34,891 nucleotides of DNA from Litorimonas sp964490745 (GTDB taxonomy: Bacteria > Pseudomonadota > Alphaproteobacteria > Caulobacterales > Maricaulaceae), in the NCBI GenBank assembly GCA_964490745.1, contig CAZBDT010000008.1, positions 1 through 34,891 of the forward strand, in the 5' to 3' direction. Shown here piece after piece: positions 24,726 through 32,583 of the stretch (the stretch's first letter is position 1; every line of letters begins with the position of its first letter). The notes beneath the pieces were generated by a model that saw only the letters and a list, made by a program, of their open reading frames with translations, had not been told where the DNA came from and did not search any database. The translations under genes were made by a program, and so were the position numbers.

Positions 24726-26360
24726 CTAGGCTTTATCCTTCTTTAGGAAAGAAAACATAGATTTGCTTTCGCTTTTTGGCTTGTTGGCCTTTCCCCCGCC
24801 GATTGACAGCAGTCCCTTTTTGGTCGGCGCGACCTCAGCTTTACCCGTCACATTAAATGTCCCGGAGCGAAGGCGAGAGGCCAGAAACTCTAAGCCTTGG
24901 ACGGTTTGGCTCGCCGATTTAATATCGGCTAACATCTTACCTTCGTTTGTAGCTTCAAAATGACTGTCAGGATCCCAACCGATTACGACATGCGGATCTT
25001 GCCCCACCATTGCGCCAAAATCTTTGACAGAAATTTCTGTATTTGGAGACATGCCGACACAGTTCAAAATTAGTATTGGTTCAAGATCATTAGGACGTTG
25101 AGTCTTTAAAAAATCGATGAGATTTTTAGCGTTACGCATACCAGACAAATCCGGCGTAGCAGTCACAACCACATCATCAACAGACGTCAAAATATTTGTC
25201 GTCCAATCTGTCCAAAAATGCGGCATATCCAAAATAGAGATCGGGGAAATTGCGCGCACCGCATTCACAACAGCTTCATAGCTGGATGAATCCATGACAG
25301 GTTTAGTATTTAGTGAGCTAGATGTCGGCAAAATTGAGAGTTTTTGCGTGTGACGGATCATAATTCTATCCATCAACATCTCATCCAACCGATCCGGTTC
25401 TCCTAAAGCTTCTTCCAAGCCGGACGTATTGTCATAAGAGAAGTCCAACCCTGTTGTCCCCCAACTTGCATCAAGGTCGATTAATGCGGTCTCCTGAGCT
25501 AAATGTTCTGACAAAACCCAAGCTGTATTATGAGCCATAGAGGATGATCCAGCACCGCCTTTCGCTCCAAAAAAGGCCACAACACGTCCGATAAAAGGCT
25601 GGTCAGGGTCTGAATATAGCTCTCCTAAAGACCGAATAAGATTTAATGGATGCAAGGGCGGCACAAGATAGTCGGACAGGCCTTTGTCCATAAGCTGACG
25701 GTAGAGGCGGATATCATTCGCCGCCCCAATCATAACGACTTTCGTCCCCTCATCACAAACACTAGCCAGGCTTTCTAACTGATTGAATAGCTCTTCGCCA
25801 CGCATTCCGCTTTCAATGATAATTAATGAAGGCGTATTTTCTTTGTGATAAAATTCGATCGCCGCCTGAAGACCGCCCATATATATTTTCACATTCGTGC
25901 GTTTCATGCGCCAGTCACGCGTTGTCTCATTGATACAATGAGCCGTTTCCTGACGATCACAAAATGCATGAACAGATATTGACGGAAGTGGCTTTTCTCC
26001 CTCGTCTCTACTTACGTCTTCTAAAGGCGCATATCGCGGGCTGACAGCCATCTGAGGTGCAGGTGAATTTCCAGCATAATCCAAAAAATTACCTTGAGGC
26101 GGTATTTGCCCCCCCGGGGTTGCAGAGAGCGGCATGGCCTGTGGCTGCATCTGTGGAACAGGCATGCCCGGTTGAGGGTGACCGACTTGGGGTATTTGTG
26201 GTGCCGGCGCCACCGGGCTGATAGGTTGCGGTACCATATGAGGCTGAACAGAATGAGGCATAGGCGTCGGCGCAACCGGCATAGGGACTGGACGCGGTTG
26301 CATAGGAGTTGGCCCTTTAGGAGCGGATGTCTGCGGAAGCGGCTGTGTCATATGTGTCAT
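24726..26360 (-). CDS. cpaE: CpaE/TadZ localisation ATPase with proline-rich N terminus
   Basis: The 544-residue protein has three parts. Residues 1-110 are very rich in Pro, Met, Gln and Val and probably disordered. Residues 125-245 form an atypical receiver-like domain (KVVMIGAANDIRLYRQLMDK). From 258 comes a MinD/ParA-like ATPase whose P loop is KGGAGSSS (267-274), a variant of KGGxGxTT, with LIDLDASWGTTGLDFS and ILNCVGMSP following. TadZ/CpaE places the pilus machine at a cell pole. The start may be at Met1 or Met4. The Pro-rich region is longer than I expect for CpaE. Confidence 0.92.
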   Translation of the reverse strand: MTHMTQPLPQTSAPKGPTPMQPRPVPMPVAPTPMPHSVQPHMVPQPISPVAPAPQIPQVGHPQPGMPVPQMQPQAMPLSATPGGQIPPQGNFLDYAGNSPAPQMAVSPRYAPLEDVSRDEGEKPLPSISVHAFCDRQETAHCINETTRDWRMKRTNVKIYMGGLQAAIEFYHKENTPSLIIIESGMRGEELFNQLESLASVCDEGTKVVMIGAANDIRLYRQLMDKGLSDYLVPPLHPLNLIRSLGELYSDPDQPFIGRVVAFFGAKGGAGSSSMAHNTAWVLSEHLAQETALIDLDASWGTTGLDFSYDNTSGLEEALGEPDRLDEMLMDRIMIRHTQKLSILPTSSSLNTKPVMDSSSYEAVVNAVRAISPISILDMPHFWTDWTTNILTSVDDVVVTATPDLSGMRNAKNLIDFLKTQRPNDLEPILILNCVGMSPNTEISVKDFGAMVGQDPHVVIGWDPDSHFEATNEGKMLADIKSASQTVQGLEFLASRLRSGTFNVTGKAEVAPTKKGLLSIGGGKANKPKSESKSMFSFLKKDKA

Positions 26361-26398
26361 TGCGTCGTCTTTGGTTTAGGTCTGTTTCGCATCAAATT

Positions 26399-27061
26399 CT
26401 AATTGTTAGTCCCAACGCGTTGGTCCGGATTCACAGCAGATGCAGTCGGTTCGCCTTGTATGTATCTGTCATAAACGACTTGCCTACGCTGTGCGTTGGG
26501 CTCGCCTAGCGCATAAGGTTCGAGCAACTGACGTGGGTCCGTCACCATTGCGGCCAAATTTGCTGATTGGAAGCATCCGAAATTTCCATGTGGTTGATTC
26601 GAATATGTTCTCGTCAGATCACCCATTTCACGGCAATCCTGTGGGATGGCACGCAAGGTGCGATATGAGACAATAACAGGGGCCGGGGCACCGGGACGTG
26701 AAGCATATTGACCAGTCTGCACGGAATTAGGGTTCAAGCCACCCTGCGCCATCAAACCGCGCACTACGGCTTCTGCCTGCTGTGTGCCTAAACCTGTAAG
26801 CGCGCTGGACGGGCGATTAATATAAAGTGCTCCATCGCCGGACCGGGCATACCCATCTAAAAATTGTGCAACCGCCAGCTTATCGCGAGCCGACAATTCC
26901 ATCCCGTTTGGACGTGTATAAAGTTCTAATCGCTCTATAGATTCAGCAACATTAATAGCATTTCTTAGATGGGTCGGTGCGAATGTTTGCGACGGGGACG
27001 CACATGCGCCAAGGCCGAAAATCGCGGTTAGAACGCAGGCATTTAGAATAGAGTTTTTCAT
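26399..27061 (-). CDS. cpaD: CpaD pilus biogenesis lipoprotein
   Basis: About 220 residues. The N terminus is a lipoprotein signal ending in FGLGACAS (Cys near residue 20). The body contains YTRPNGMELSARDKLAVAQF, GAPAPVIVSYRTLRAIPQDC, NFGCFQSANLAAMVTDPRQL and LLEPYALGEPNAQRRQVVYD, the pattern of Caulobacter CpaD. It is an outer-membrane lipoprotein of the secretin complex. I choose the ATG at 27061, nine bases after GAAAGG; the TTG at 27067 would be too close to that site. It lies between cpaC and cpaE with short gaps. Confidence 0.92.
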   Translation of the reverse strand: MKNSILNACVLTAIFGLGACASPSQTFAPTHLRNAINVAESIERLELYTRPNGMELSARDKLAVAQFLDGYARSGDGALYINRPSSALTGLGTQQAEAVVRGLMAQGGLNPNSVQTGQYASRPGAPAPVIVSYRTLRAIPQDCREMGDLTRTYSNQPHGNFGCFQSANLAAMVTDPRQLLEPYALGEPNAQRRQVVYDRYIQGEPTASAVNPDQRVGTNN

Positions 27062-27078
27062 AATCAATTGCCTTTCGC

Positions 27079-28557
27079 TTAATCAACCACGTGACCAAAC
27101 GGTCCTGATAAGGAGTTCGCTTGGATTTTAGATTGACCATTTTCTGAATAAACTTTGTTAAGACGCCCCATCAGTAAGCTCTCAACATCATTGGCAGACT
27201 GGAAGCCATCGATCGGTGTTTGCAATTTATCCGGATGTGTAGAATCAACCAGATAAGGCGTTACCATTATGACCACTTCTGTTTGGGTAGTTTGACTGTC
27301 GCGCCCGCGGAACAAAGCCCCCAAACCCGGAACATCTTTCAAACCCGGTGTTCCATCGACTGTAGAACGTGCTTCCTCCCGGATTAAGCCGGCAATAACG
27401 AGGCTGCCTCCGGCAGGCATTTCAACCACAGTATTGGCGCGGCGGACACGGATGCCCAAAACACTTTCGCCGCCTTCTGAAACAAAAGCATTCTCTGTTG
27501 TTGGCTCAGAAACTTCCGTACTAATTGAGAGCGAAATCAAGCCTTCAGATAGCACGACAGGCGTAAAACCGAGCGAGACGCCAAAAGGTTTGAATTCAAA
27601 TGAACGAACGAGCTGCCCCTGATCATCACGTGTAGCGCCGGAGAAAATAGGTATTTCCCCACCTGCCAAGAAATTCGCTGTTTCGCCTGAAATCGCCGTC
27701 AAAGTAGGCTCAGCCAAAGTGCGTACTAAACCAACCTGTTCTAATGCGCTCAAAGCACCACTGAGAGAGCTCAAATCACCTCCGCTCGTATTATTATATG
27801 TCCCATTAGCTTGGAATCCGCCCGTCAAACTTGGGCCAACTTGGTTAAGAAGCGACACGGTACTCCCGCCTAGTTCCCCGACTGCACTGAGATCGAGGCC
27901 CATTTGCTTCGTCACAGATCGTTGCATTTCGACAATTCGAACCTTTAACATGACCTGATCCTTGCCCTCAACGGCCAAGAGATTAACGATTTCGCCCTCA
28001 GTACCGGCAGCGCCTGCGCCTAACCACATACGCGCAAGTTTTTCGACCTTGTCGGCCGCGGCTGCATTGGGAACAGATCCCGTGAGCAATATATTAGAAT
28101 TGAATACTTGGACTTCTACGTTACTGTCTGGCGCATTTTTTGCGATCAGACCTTCCAATCCATCAACATCTCTTTCAACCCGGATATCGACGTTCAGAAG
28201 TTCACGCCCATCATGGCTGTAAAAATAAACATTCGTCTGCCCTGGACCTTTTCCAATCAGCATTGTTCTGCGAGATGTATGCACGACGGCTTCAACAAGG
28301 TTCGGGTCGGCAACAATCACATCCATGACGTTTTCTGGCAGCTCGATCACCGTTGATTTTGAGAACGGCAGCACAATTGAACGATTATTGATTCCAGTGC
28401 CTGGTTTTTGAATTTTGACTTGAGAGGTCATATTCTGAATATCAGAATATGACCGTGTACCGGCCTCTCCTGGCGCACATAGGAAGCCGAGAGAACCTAA
28501 TATGGCCAGTGTTGCGGTCGTCGTCTTACGCAAATGATTTGATGTAAATCGTTTCAT
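27079..28557 (-). CDS. cpaC: CpaC/RcpA outer-membrane secretin
   Basis: A 492-residue secretin from the ATG at 28557, with AGGG eight bases before it. The open frame to 28695 overlaps cpaB and is not credible. A signal peptide (to about GEAGTRSYSD) is followed by the pilus-formation N domain (STVIELPENVMDVIVADPN, IGKGPGQTNVYFY), a BON-like region, and the secretin beta domain (VMLKVRIVEMQRSVTKQMG, GEIPIFSG, MPAGGSLVIAGLI) ending at VPGLGALFRG and EVVIMVTPYLVD. It forms the outer-membrane channel for the Flp fibre. It follows cpaB by ten bases. Confidence 0.95.
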   Translation of the reverse strand: MKRFTSNHLRKTTTATLAILGSLGFLCAPGEAGTRSYSDIQNMTSQVKIQKPGTGINNRSIVLPFSKSTVIELPENVMDVIVADPNLVEAVVHTSRRTMLIGKGPGQTNVYFYSHDGRELLNVDIRVERDVDGLEGLIAKNAPDSNVEVQVFNSNILLTGSVPNAAAADKVEKLARMWLGAGAAGTEGEIVNLLAVEGKDQVMLKVRIVEMQRSVTKQMGLDLSAVGELGGSTVSLLNQVGPSLTGGFQANGTYNNTSGGDLSSLSGALSALEQVGLVRTLAEPTLTAISGETANFLAGGEIPIFSGATRDDQGQLVRSFEFKPFGVSLGFTPVVLSEGLISLSISTEVSEPTTENAFVSEGGESVLGIRVRRANTVVEMPAGGSLVIAGLIREEARSTVDGTPGLKDVPGLGALFRGRDSQTTQTEVVIMVTPYLVDSTHPDKLQTPIDGFQSANDVESLLMGRLNKVYSENGQSKIQANSLSGPFGHVVD

Positions 28558-28567
28558 TATTTCGACC

Positions 28568-29437
28568 CTAATTTCTTTGCTGCAGAGCAACAGGTGACGC
28601 CTCACCGTTACGATAAACCGTAAGCGTGCTAGGTGCCGTTTCCACCTCATCACGCGCAACGACGGCCGCACTTCGCCCTGAATAGCCTGAACCATTCGTC
28701 CCGCGAAGCGTCAGATATAAGTCCCCATAACCTTCAGCTTCTTGCAAAAGCTCTGCGTCGGCTTGGGATAACTCGAAAGTCGCCGTAGACCCAGGGATAG
28801 CGGCACCTGTTTCTGGACTCGTGGCAAAGGTTTGATCAATCGCAAGGACTTTGACATTTTCAAAAACGGTTTGCGCAACATAAAGACTGGAGCGTTGTGC
28901 CCCGCCTCTATTTTCTCCAGGCAAATTATCACGAACGATCGGGAAATTTTCTCGGATGATGATATCGACGCGATCTCCCGGCTGAATAAATCCACCTGCC
29001 GCTGTATCGACACTGATCCGCGTTGTCACAGCCCGCATGCCGGGCTTGAGGAGGGCCGCCATAATACCACTATCGCCGGCAAAGATTACTTTTGAGCGTG
29101 TCAGTGTTTCGCCTTGCGCTAACGGTTGACGCGCGAGGGCATTAACAAATTGCGGTTTTGCGTCAGGTTGATCATCAAGATTAATCAAATTTGCCGATAA
29201 GGCTTCTGCAGGCCACCTAATACTGGTTAGCATTTCTTCCGTAATGCGTTGCCCCGTGCTCAAATCGGCATCGATCGCGAGTACCGGAACATATTCAACT
29301 TCTTGAATTTGGATTTGAGGCTCAACGGTCTGCTGGACGGGCGCCGATGCTGGGGCGCCTAAGTTATTGATCGCATAGTATACACCGAAGCCTAAAACGG
29401 CCATCGTGCCTAAAATGATTATCTTTCTAGTTTCCAT
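28568..29437 (-). CDS. cpaB: CpaB/RcpC Flp pilus assembly protein
   Basis: About 289 residues from the ATG at 29437, preceded by GAGGGGAT; the longer frame start at 29464 has no such site. There is an N-terminal membrane anchor (IIILGTMAVLGFGVYYAI). Then come a SAF domain (VPVLAIDADLSTGQRITEEM, ARQPLAQGETLTRSKV) and the RcpC/CpaB domain (TTRISVDTAAGGFIQPGDRV, VDIIIRENFP, QADAELLQEAEGYGDLYLTL). It sits in the periplasm and works with the CpaC secretin. It is the first gene of the tightly packed cpaB-tadC run. Confidence 0.93.
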   Translation of the reverse strand: METRKIIILGTMAVLGFGVYYAINNLGAPASAPVQQTVEPQIQIQEVEYVPVLAIDADLSTGQRITEEMLTSIRWPAEALSANLINLDDQPDAKPQFVNALARQPLAQGETLTRSKVIFAGDSGIMAALLKPGMRAVTTRISVDTAAGGFIQPGDRVDIIIRENFPIVRDNLPGENRGGAQRSSLYVAQTVFENVKVLAIDQTFATSPETGAAIPGSTATFELSQADAELLQEAEGYGDLYLTLRGTNGSGYSGRSAAVVARDEVETAPSTLTVYRNGEASPVALQQRN

Positions 29438-29686
29438 ATCCCCTCGCCGTTTCGGCCGCGACATGAGTATCTTAGACCCAAGCGCACTAAAGCATGGTTA
29501 ATGAATAGACACTGAGGGGTTTGGAAAAAGTTAACGCGACCTGTAAAACTGTGAGATAGTTACAGTCGAGCCCTAATTATAATGTCGAAATCACATATGA
29601 CTGACTGCGAGACCGTCTAGGTTCCCTCGGGCAGCCTTGTTCTCTGATAAAATATTTACAATTAGAGGGCGCGCGGCGATTTGAAA

Positions 29687-30217
29687 TTACAAACCTAACG
29701 CGGCGCGAAATATCTGACTTTGGGGCAAGGTCGCAATGGCACCTGCCGCCAAGGCTAAGCCATATGGAATTTTCGTTTGGTCCCGAAACATCGTCTGCGC
29801 CCACTGGGTCGTTATAATACGAACGGGTACATATCTACGTCCAAGTAAAATGAAAAGAGTCAACGCCCCGCCGAAAAGAGCCGTGTAAACCAAATAGGTA
29901 AAAACATCAGGCCAAGTAAACCAAAAGGCTGTAGCCGCCAGCAGTTTGGAATCGCCGCCGCCCATCCAACCAAATGCGAACATTGCAAATCCCACGGCAA
30001 ACAGGGTGACACCAACTGTTATATGTTCGAGAAAAATTGGCAAACCAGCCCAAGTGAATGGCACCATTAAAAAATAAGCTGCCAAGACAATGAGCGGAAT
30101 GCGATTTGGGATTTTCATAGCATTCGCGTCATTCAACGCCGCCATAAGCTGCGGTAGTGCGAATAAGAAAAATAAAAATACGGGTAAGAGTGCCATGCTT
30201 TTCATCCAATTTTTCAA
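29687..30217 (-). CDS. cpaA: CpaA/TadV prepilin peptidase
   Basis: A 176-residue A24-type aspartic peptidase with about five membrane helices. The two catalytic aspartates are Asp30 in LNDANAMKIPNR and Asp89 in MGGGDSKLL, the GxGD motif. It is the short form without the N-methylase domain, as usual for Tad systems. It cleaves the Flp pilins before their ATAIEY segment. It lies 151 bases after the second pilin gene and 249 bases before cpaB, so it may have a weakly separate expression level. Confidence 0.93.
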   Translation of the reverse strand: MKNWMKSMALLPVFLFFLFALPQLMAALNDANAMKIPNRIPLIVLAAYFLMVPFTWAGLPIFLEHITVGVTLFAVGFAMFAFGWMGGGDSKLLAATAFWFTWPDVFTYLVYTALFGGALTLFILLGRRYVPVRIITTQWAQTMFRDQTKIPYGLALAAGAIATLPQSQIFRAALGL

Positions 30218-30312
30218 TTGGATAGCTGAATAAAATTAAAAACCTATTTCCAAAATGGAAGAGGTGGTCACTTTTTCGAATCTAATAATCTTGCAAATTT
30301 TCAAATGCATTA

Positions 30313-30336
30313 ATCAGCCACATGAATTAGGCTGAT
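30313..30336 (-). terminator. Stem-loop between the second pilin gene and cpaA
   Basis: ATCAGCC and GGCTGAT form a seven-pair stem with a ten-base loop, 32 bases after the second pilin stop. The U tract is poor (TTAATGCATTTG on the minus strand), so it may be an mRNA-stabilising hairpin or weak terminator. The arms match those of the hairpin between the pilin genes. Confidence 0.45.
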
Positions 30337-30368
30337 CAATCGTTGTCAGAATCCAGTTGACTGATAAT

Positions 30369-30572
30369 TTACTGTATAGCGTTTACGGCTTGATTGCGAT
30401 TATCTTCCGAAGAAGCGTTAGCGACTTCACCAGCAATTGTGTCAAATTCGTCACCTAATTGATCACCGAGAGCCGTCGCGCCCAAGATCATACCAACGGC
30501 AATAAGTCCTGCGATTAGGGCATACTCTATCGCTGTCGCTCCAGACTCGTCTTTTAAATATCTTGATAACAT
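30369..30572 (-). CDS. flp: Flp-type IVb pilin, second copy
   Basis: A 67-residue prepilin from the ATG at 30572 (MLSRYLKDESG), with GGAG seven bases upstream. The frame to 30638 overlaps the intergenic hairpin and is rejected. The leader SRYLKDESG is followed by ATAIEYALIAGLIAVGMILG, with Glu at +5 of the mature protein, the type IVb signature. Cleavage by CpaA would be after Gly11. The tail SSEDNRNQAVNAIQ is close to that of the first copy, so the genes are tandem duplicates. It is the building block, or a minor form, of the Tad fibre. Confidence 0.92.
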   Translation of the reverse strand: MLSRYLKDESGATAIEYALIAGLIAVGMILGATALGDQLGDEFDTIAGEVANASSEDNRNQAVNAIQ

Positions 30573-30615
30573 GAGCAAGCTCCACGTTACGCGAAGAAAA
30601 ATGACTGCGCGTCGT

Positions 30616-30651
30616 AAAAAATTATTGGCTGACCCCAAAGAGATCAGCCAA
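30616..30651 (-). terminator. Terminator-like hairpin between the two pilin genes
   Basis: On the minus strand TTGGCTGA and TCAGCCAA pair perfectly (eight pairs) around an 11-base loop, and a six-U run follows after four bases. It lies right after the first pilin gene and would reduce expression of the second pilin and cpa genes relative to the first. Confidence 0.75.
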
Positions 30652-30668
30652 CATAATAAGAGTGATTA

Positions 30669-30869
30669 CTAGATCACGTTTGCAGCAGCGTTTCTGTTGT
30701 CTGCACTACCGACTTCGCCAGCGACTTCGTCAAACTTAGCGTTAACTTGGTCACCGATAGCTGTTGCACCTAAAATCATGCCTACTGCGATAAGGGCAGC
30801 AATCAGACCATATTCGATAGCTGTTGCACCAGACTCATCTTCGATGAAGCGTGTAAATAGATTTTGCAT
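30669..30869 (-). CDS. flp: Flp-type IVb pilin, first copy (likely major pilin)
   Basis: A 66-residue prepilin MQNLFTRFIEDESG followed by ATAIEYGLIAALIAVGMILG, with a short acidic and Asn-rich tail (EVGSADNRNAAANVI). Cleavage after Gly14 exposes Ala, with Glu at +5. GGGAG seven bases before the ATG is a strong ribosome binding site. It is the first gene of the minus-strand operon and is followed by a terminator-like hairpin, which fits a highly expressed major pilin. It differs from the second copy mainly in the leader and C-terminal residues. Confidence 0.94.
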   Translation of the reverse strand: MQNLFTRFIEDESGATAIEYGLIAALIAVGMILGATAIGDQVNAKFDEVAGEVGSADNRNAAANVI

Positions 30870-31220
30870 AACATTACTCCCACGTATGCTTTAGTTAGTC
30901 AGAGAGGAAAGTCCCTCGTCACAGGGCCATCCCTGATGAAGATGCTTATAGAGATGTGAGATTACTGCCGCGTTGAGAGATAAGGTAAACTAGTGGTAAA
31001 ATTCAGAACTATCTGCATCCGGCAAAAATGGATACTGCGCATAAGCAAAAGTAATAAGGTCGGTCACTTTATATATACGCGAATGTGTTATCACACATAA
31101 AAGTCATTTCATGTACTGAAATCATAGAAATAGACGCGATCTGACGCCCATTTTGTAAACGCTTCATTCACCACATTGTCCTAAACCTCATGCAAACAAT
31201 CCCGCGTGGAGCTTGCGACA
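30870..31220. promoter_or_regulatory. Divergent regulatory region between flp and the CpaC-like gene
   Basis: This 351-base AT-rich gap contains no convincing gene. On the minus strand it holds TTTACCACTAGTTTAC (31000-30985), a poor match to the CtrA box. Closer to flp are the overlapping complementary blocks CCCT/AGGG/CCCT at 30913-30934 in the probable leader. No firm -35/-10 pair was identified for either direction. It must contain the promoters of the pilin operon and of the plus-strand gene. Confidence 0.5.
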
Positions 31221-31778
31221 ATGCATATATTTAAATCTCTGCCCCTTTTTATTGGGCTTGCTGCTATGGCTGCTTCAGCACCGGCACAGGCTGGGGCGCA
31301 AAACAGCTACACAGTCGAATTGAATAAAACCGAAATTGTGAGACTTCCTAGCGCAGCCACTTCGATCATTGTTGGCAATCCGAAAATTGCAGATGTTACA
31401 GTACAATCCAGTGATCTTATATTTGTCGTGGGGCGCGGATATGGCGAAACGAATCTCATTATCTTGGATTCTCAAGGTAACACGATGATGAATGCCGACT
31501 TACAAGTGGTCAATACATTGCCCCACCAAGGTGTAAGGCTTTATAATGGGAAAAACCGCGAGACATATTCTTGCATTCCATTTTGCGGCCCTTCCCCCGT
31601 ACTTGGGGATGATAGAGGGTTTATATCCGCAAATACATCAAGTGAACGAAACTTAACGTCATTTCCGGCCTTTAATGCGGCTTCATCAGCCCCTGATAAC
31701 ACGACAGCTCCCGCGGGCGGGCCACTTAATGCTTCAAATGCTCTCCAGCCTCAACAAACAATACGCCAACCAAACTAA
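31221..31778 (+). CDS. Orphan CpaC N-terminal-domain-like periplasmic protein
   Basis: About 185 residues. A signal peptide ends near APAQAGAQN. The only domain (about 30-105) is the pilus-formation N-terminal region: VELNKTEIVRLPSAATSIIV, GNPKIADVTV, VVGRGYGETNLIILDSQGN. The CpaC secretin (27079-28557) has the same pattern at its own N terminus. There is no secretin barrel. A pair of Cys (SCIPFCGP) follows, then a Ser/Ala/Pro/Asn-rich tail. GGAG nine bases before the ATG supports this start over the GTG at 31206. It may help the secretin or minor pilins (inference). Confidence 0.8.
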   Translation: MHIFKSLPLFIGLAAMAASAPAQAGAQNSYTVELNKTEIVRLPSAATSIIVGNPKIADVTVQSSDLIFVVGRGYGETNLIILDSQGNTMMNADLQVVNTLPHQGVRLYNGKNRETYSCIPFCGPSPVLGDDRGFISANTSSERNLTSFPAFNAASSAPDNTTAPAGGPLNASNALQPQQTIRQPN

Positions 31779-31795
31779 AAAGAGTGCACTGCGTT

Positions 31796-31811
31796 TTAAG
31801 GGTTTGTTAAC
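31796..31811. promoter_or_regulatory. CtrA binding site upstream of tadE
   Basis: TTAAGGGTTTGTTAAC is a perfect match to TTAA-N7-TTAAC, about 115 bases before the tadE start, with another TTAAC half-site at 31831. CtrA is the master cell-cycle regulator of the Caulobacter relatives and is known there to control pilus genes. Confidence 0.6.
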
Positions 31812-31926
31812 GCAATTTATTGGCCCTTTATTAACGCCTCCCGCATATTGTTCGTACACGTTTTTCAACGAGCCCGCACAGTCGCGTTCCAAACGATAAA
31901 CGAATTGCTTGTCAGACGGAGTGGGA

Positions 31927-32583
31927 ATGATGGCATTTTTTTCAGACCGCATAGTGCAGCGCGCGGAACGACGTGCTTTACGCTTAGCGAGGCGTTTCCA
32001 AAAAGATGACGACGGCGCTACAGCTGTCGAATTTGCCTTTGTTTCCCTACCCTTCTTTGCGCTATTATTCGGAATTATGGAGTTGGCAGTCGTTTTTTTT
32101 GTCAATTCTGCTCTTGTGCATGCCACATCGGAAGCGGGTCGTCTCATCCGCGTAGGTAATTTTCAAGCCTGTGGCGGAGCAGATGAATTCAAAGCTATTG
32201 TCTGCGACGAAATGAAAGGCATGGCGAATTGCTCGAAAAATCTACGTGTCGACGTTGTTGAGGGTGATAGTTTTAAAACCATCACGTTGCCCGATATTCC
32301 GCCGGTTGAAGAGCGCGATGACACCCAAACGGGGCAGGATGCCATTCCGCAAACCCCTAACGGCGTATTCGACACTAATTCTGCCGGTGACACGATGGTT
32401 GTCCGCTCTACTTTTTATTACCGACTCGTCCTCCCGCCATTATTAACCCGCTTGGACAGTCCGGCAGGATCAGGTGCCCGAACAATGGTCGCAACGACAG
32501 CTTTCCGTAACGAACCATTTCCGGATAGTGGAACGTGTGATGCAAATACGCAGTCGCGGATTACTGATGGGACACCCTCATGA
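31927..32583 (+). CDS. tadE: TadE-like minor pilin
   Basis: About 218 residues. The cytoplasmic basic leader (RIVQRAERRALRLARRFQKD) is followed by DDGATAVEFAFVSLPFFALL and a hydrophobic helix, which is the TadE signature with prepilin-like Glu. The periplasmic part contains several Cys (QACGG, IVCDEM, NCSK, GTCD). TadE is a minor pilin-like protein needed for Tad pili. GGAG five bases before the ATG at 31927 supports this start rather than the TTG at 31909. It overlaps the next gene by ATGA, and a CtrA box lies upstream. Confidence 0.88.
   Translation: MMAFFSDRIVQRAERRALRLARRFQKDDDGATAVEFAFVSLPFFALLFGIMELAVVFFVNSALVHATSEAGRLIRVGNFQACGGADEFKAIVCDEMKGMANCSKNLRVDVVEGDSFKTITLPDIPPVEERDDTQTGQDAIPQTPNGVFDTNSAGDTMVVRSTFYYRLVLPPLLTRLDSPAGSGARTMVATTAFRNEPFPDSGTCDANTQSRITDGTPS

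Noticed and set aside
28558..28695. 46-residue N-terminal extension of CpaC
   Set aside because: It overlaps cpaB, is Arg-rich and unlike a signal peptide, while the ATG at 28557 has a ribosome binding site and a proper signal sequence.
30985..31000. CtrA site for the pilin operon
   Set aside because: TTTAC-N6-TTTAC resembles the box only loosely (both TTAA halves are changed), so it is not called as a site.
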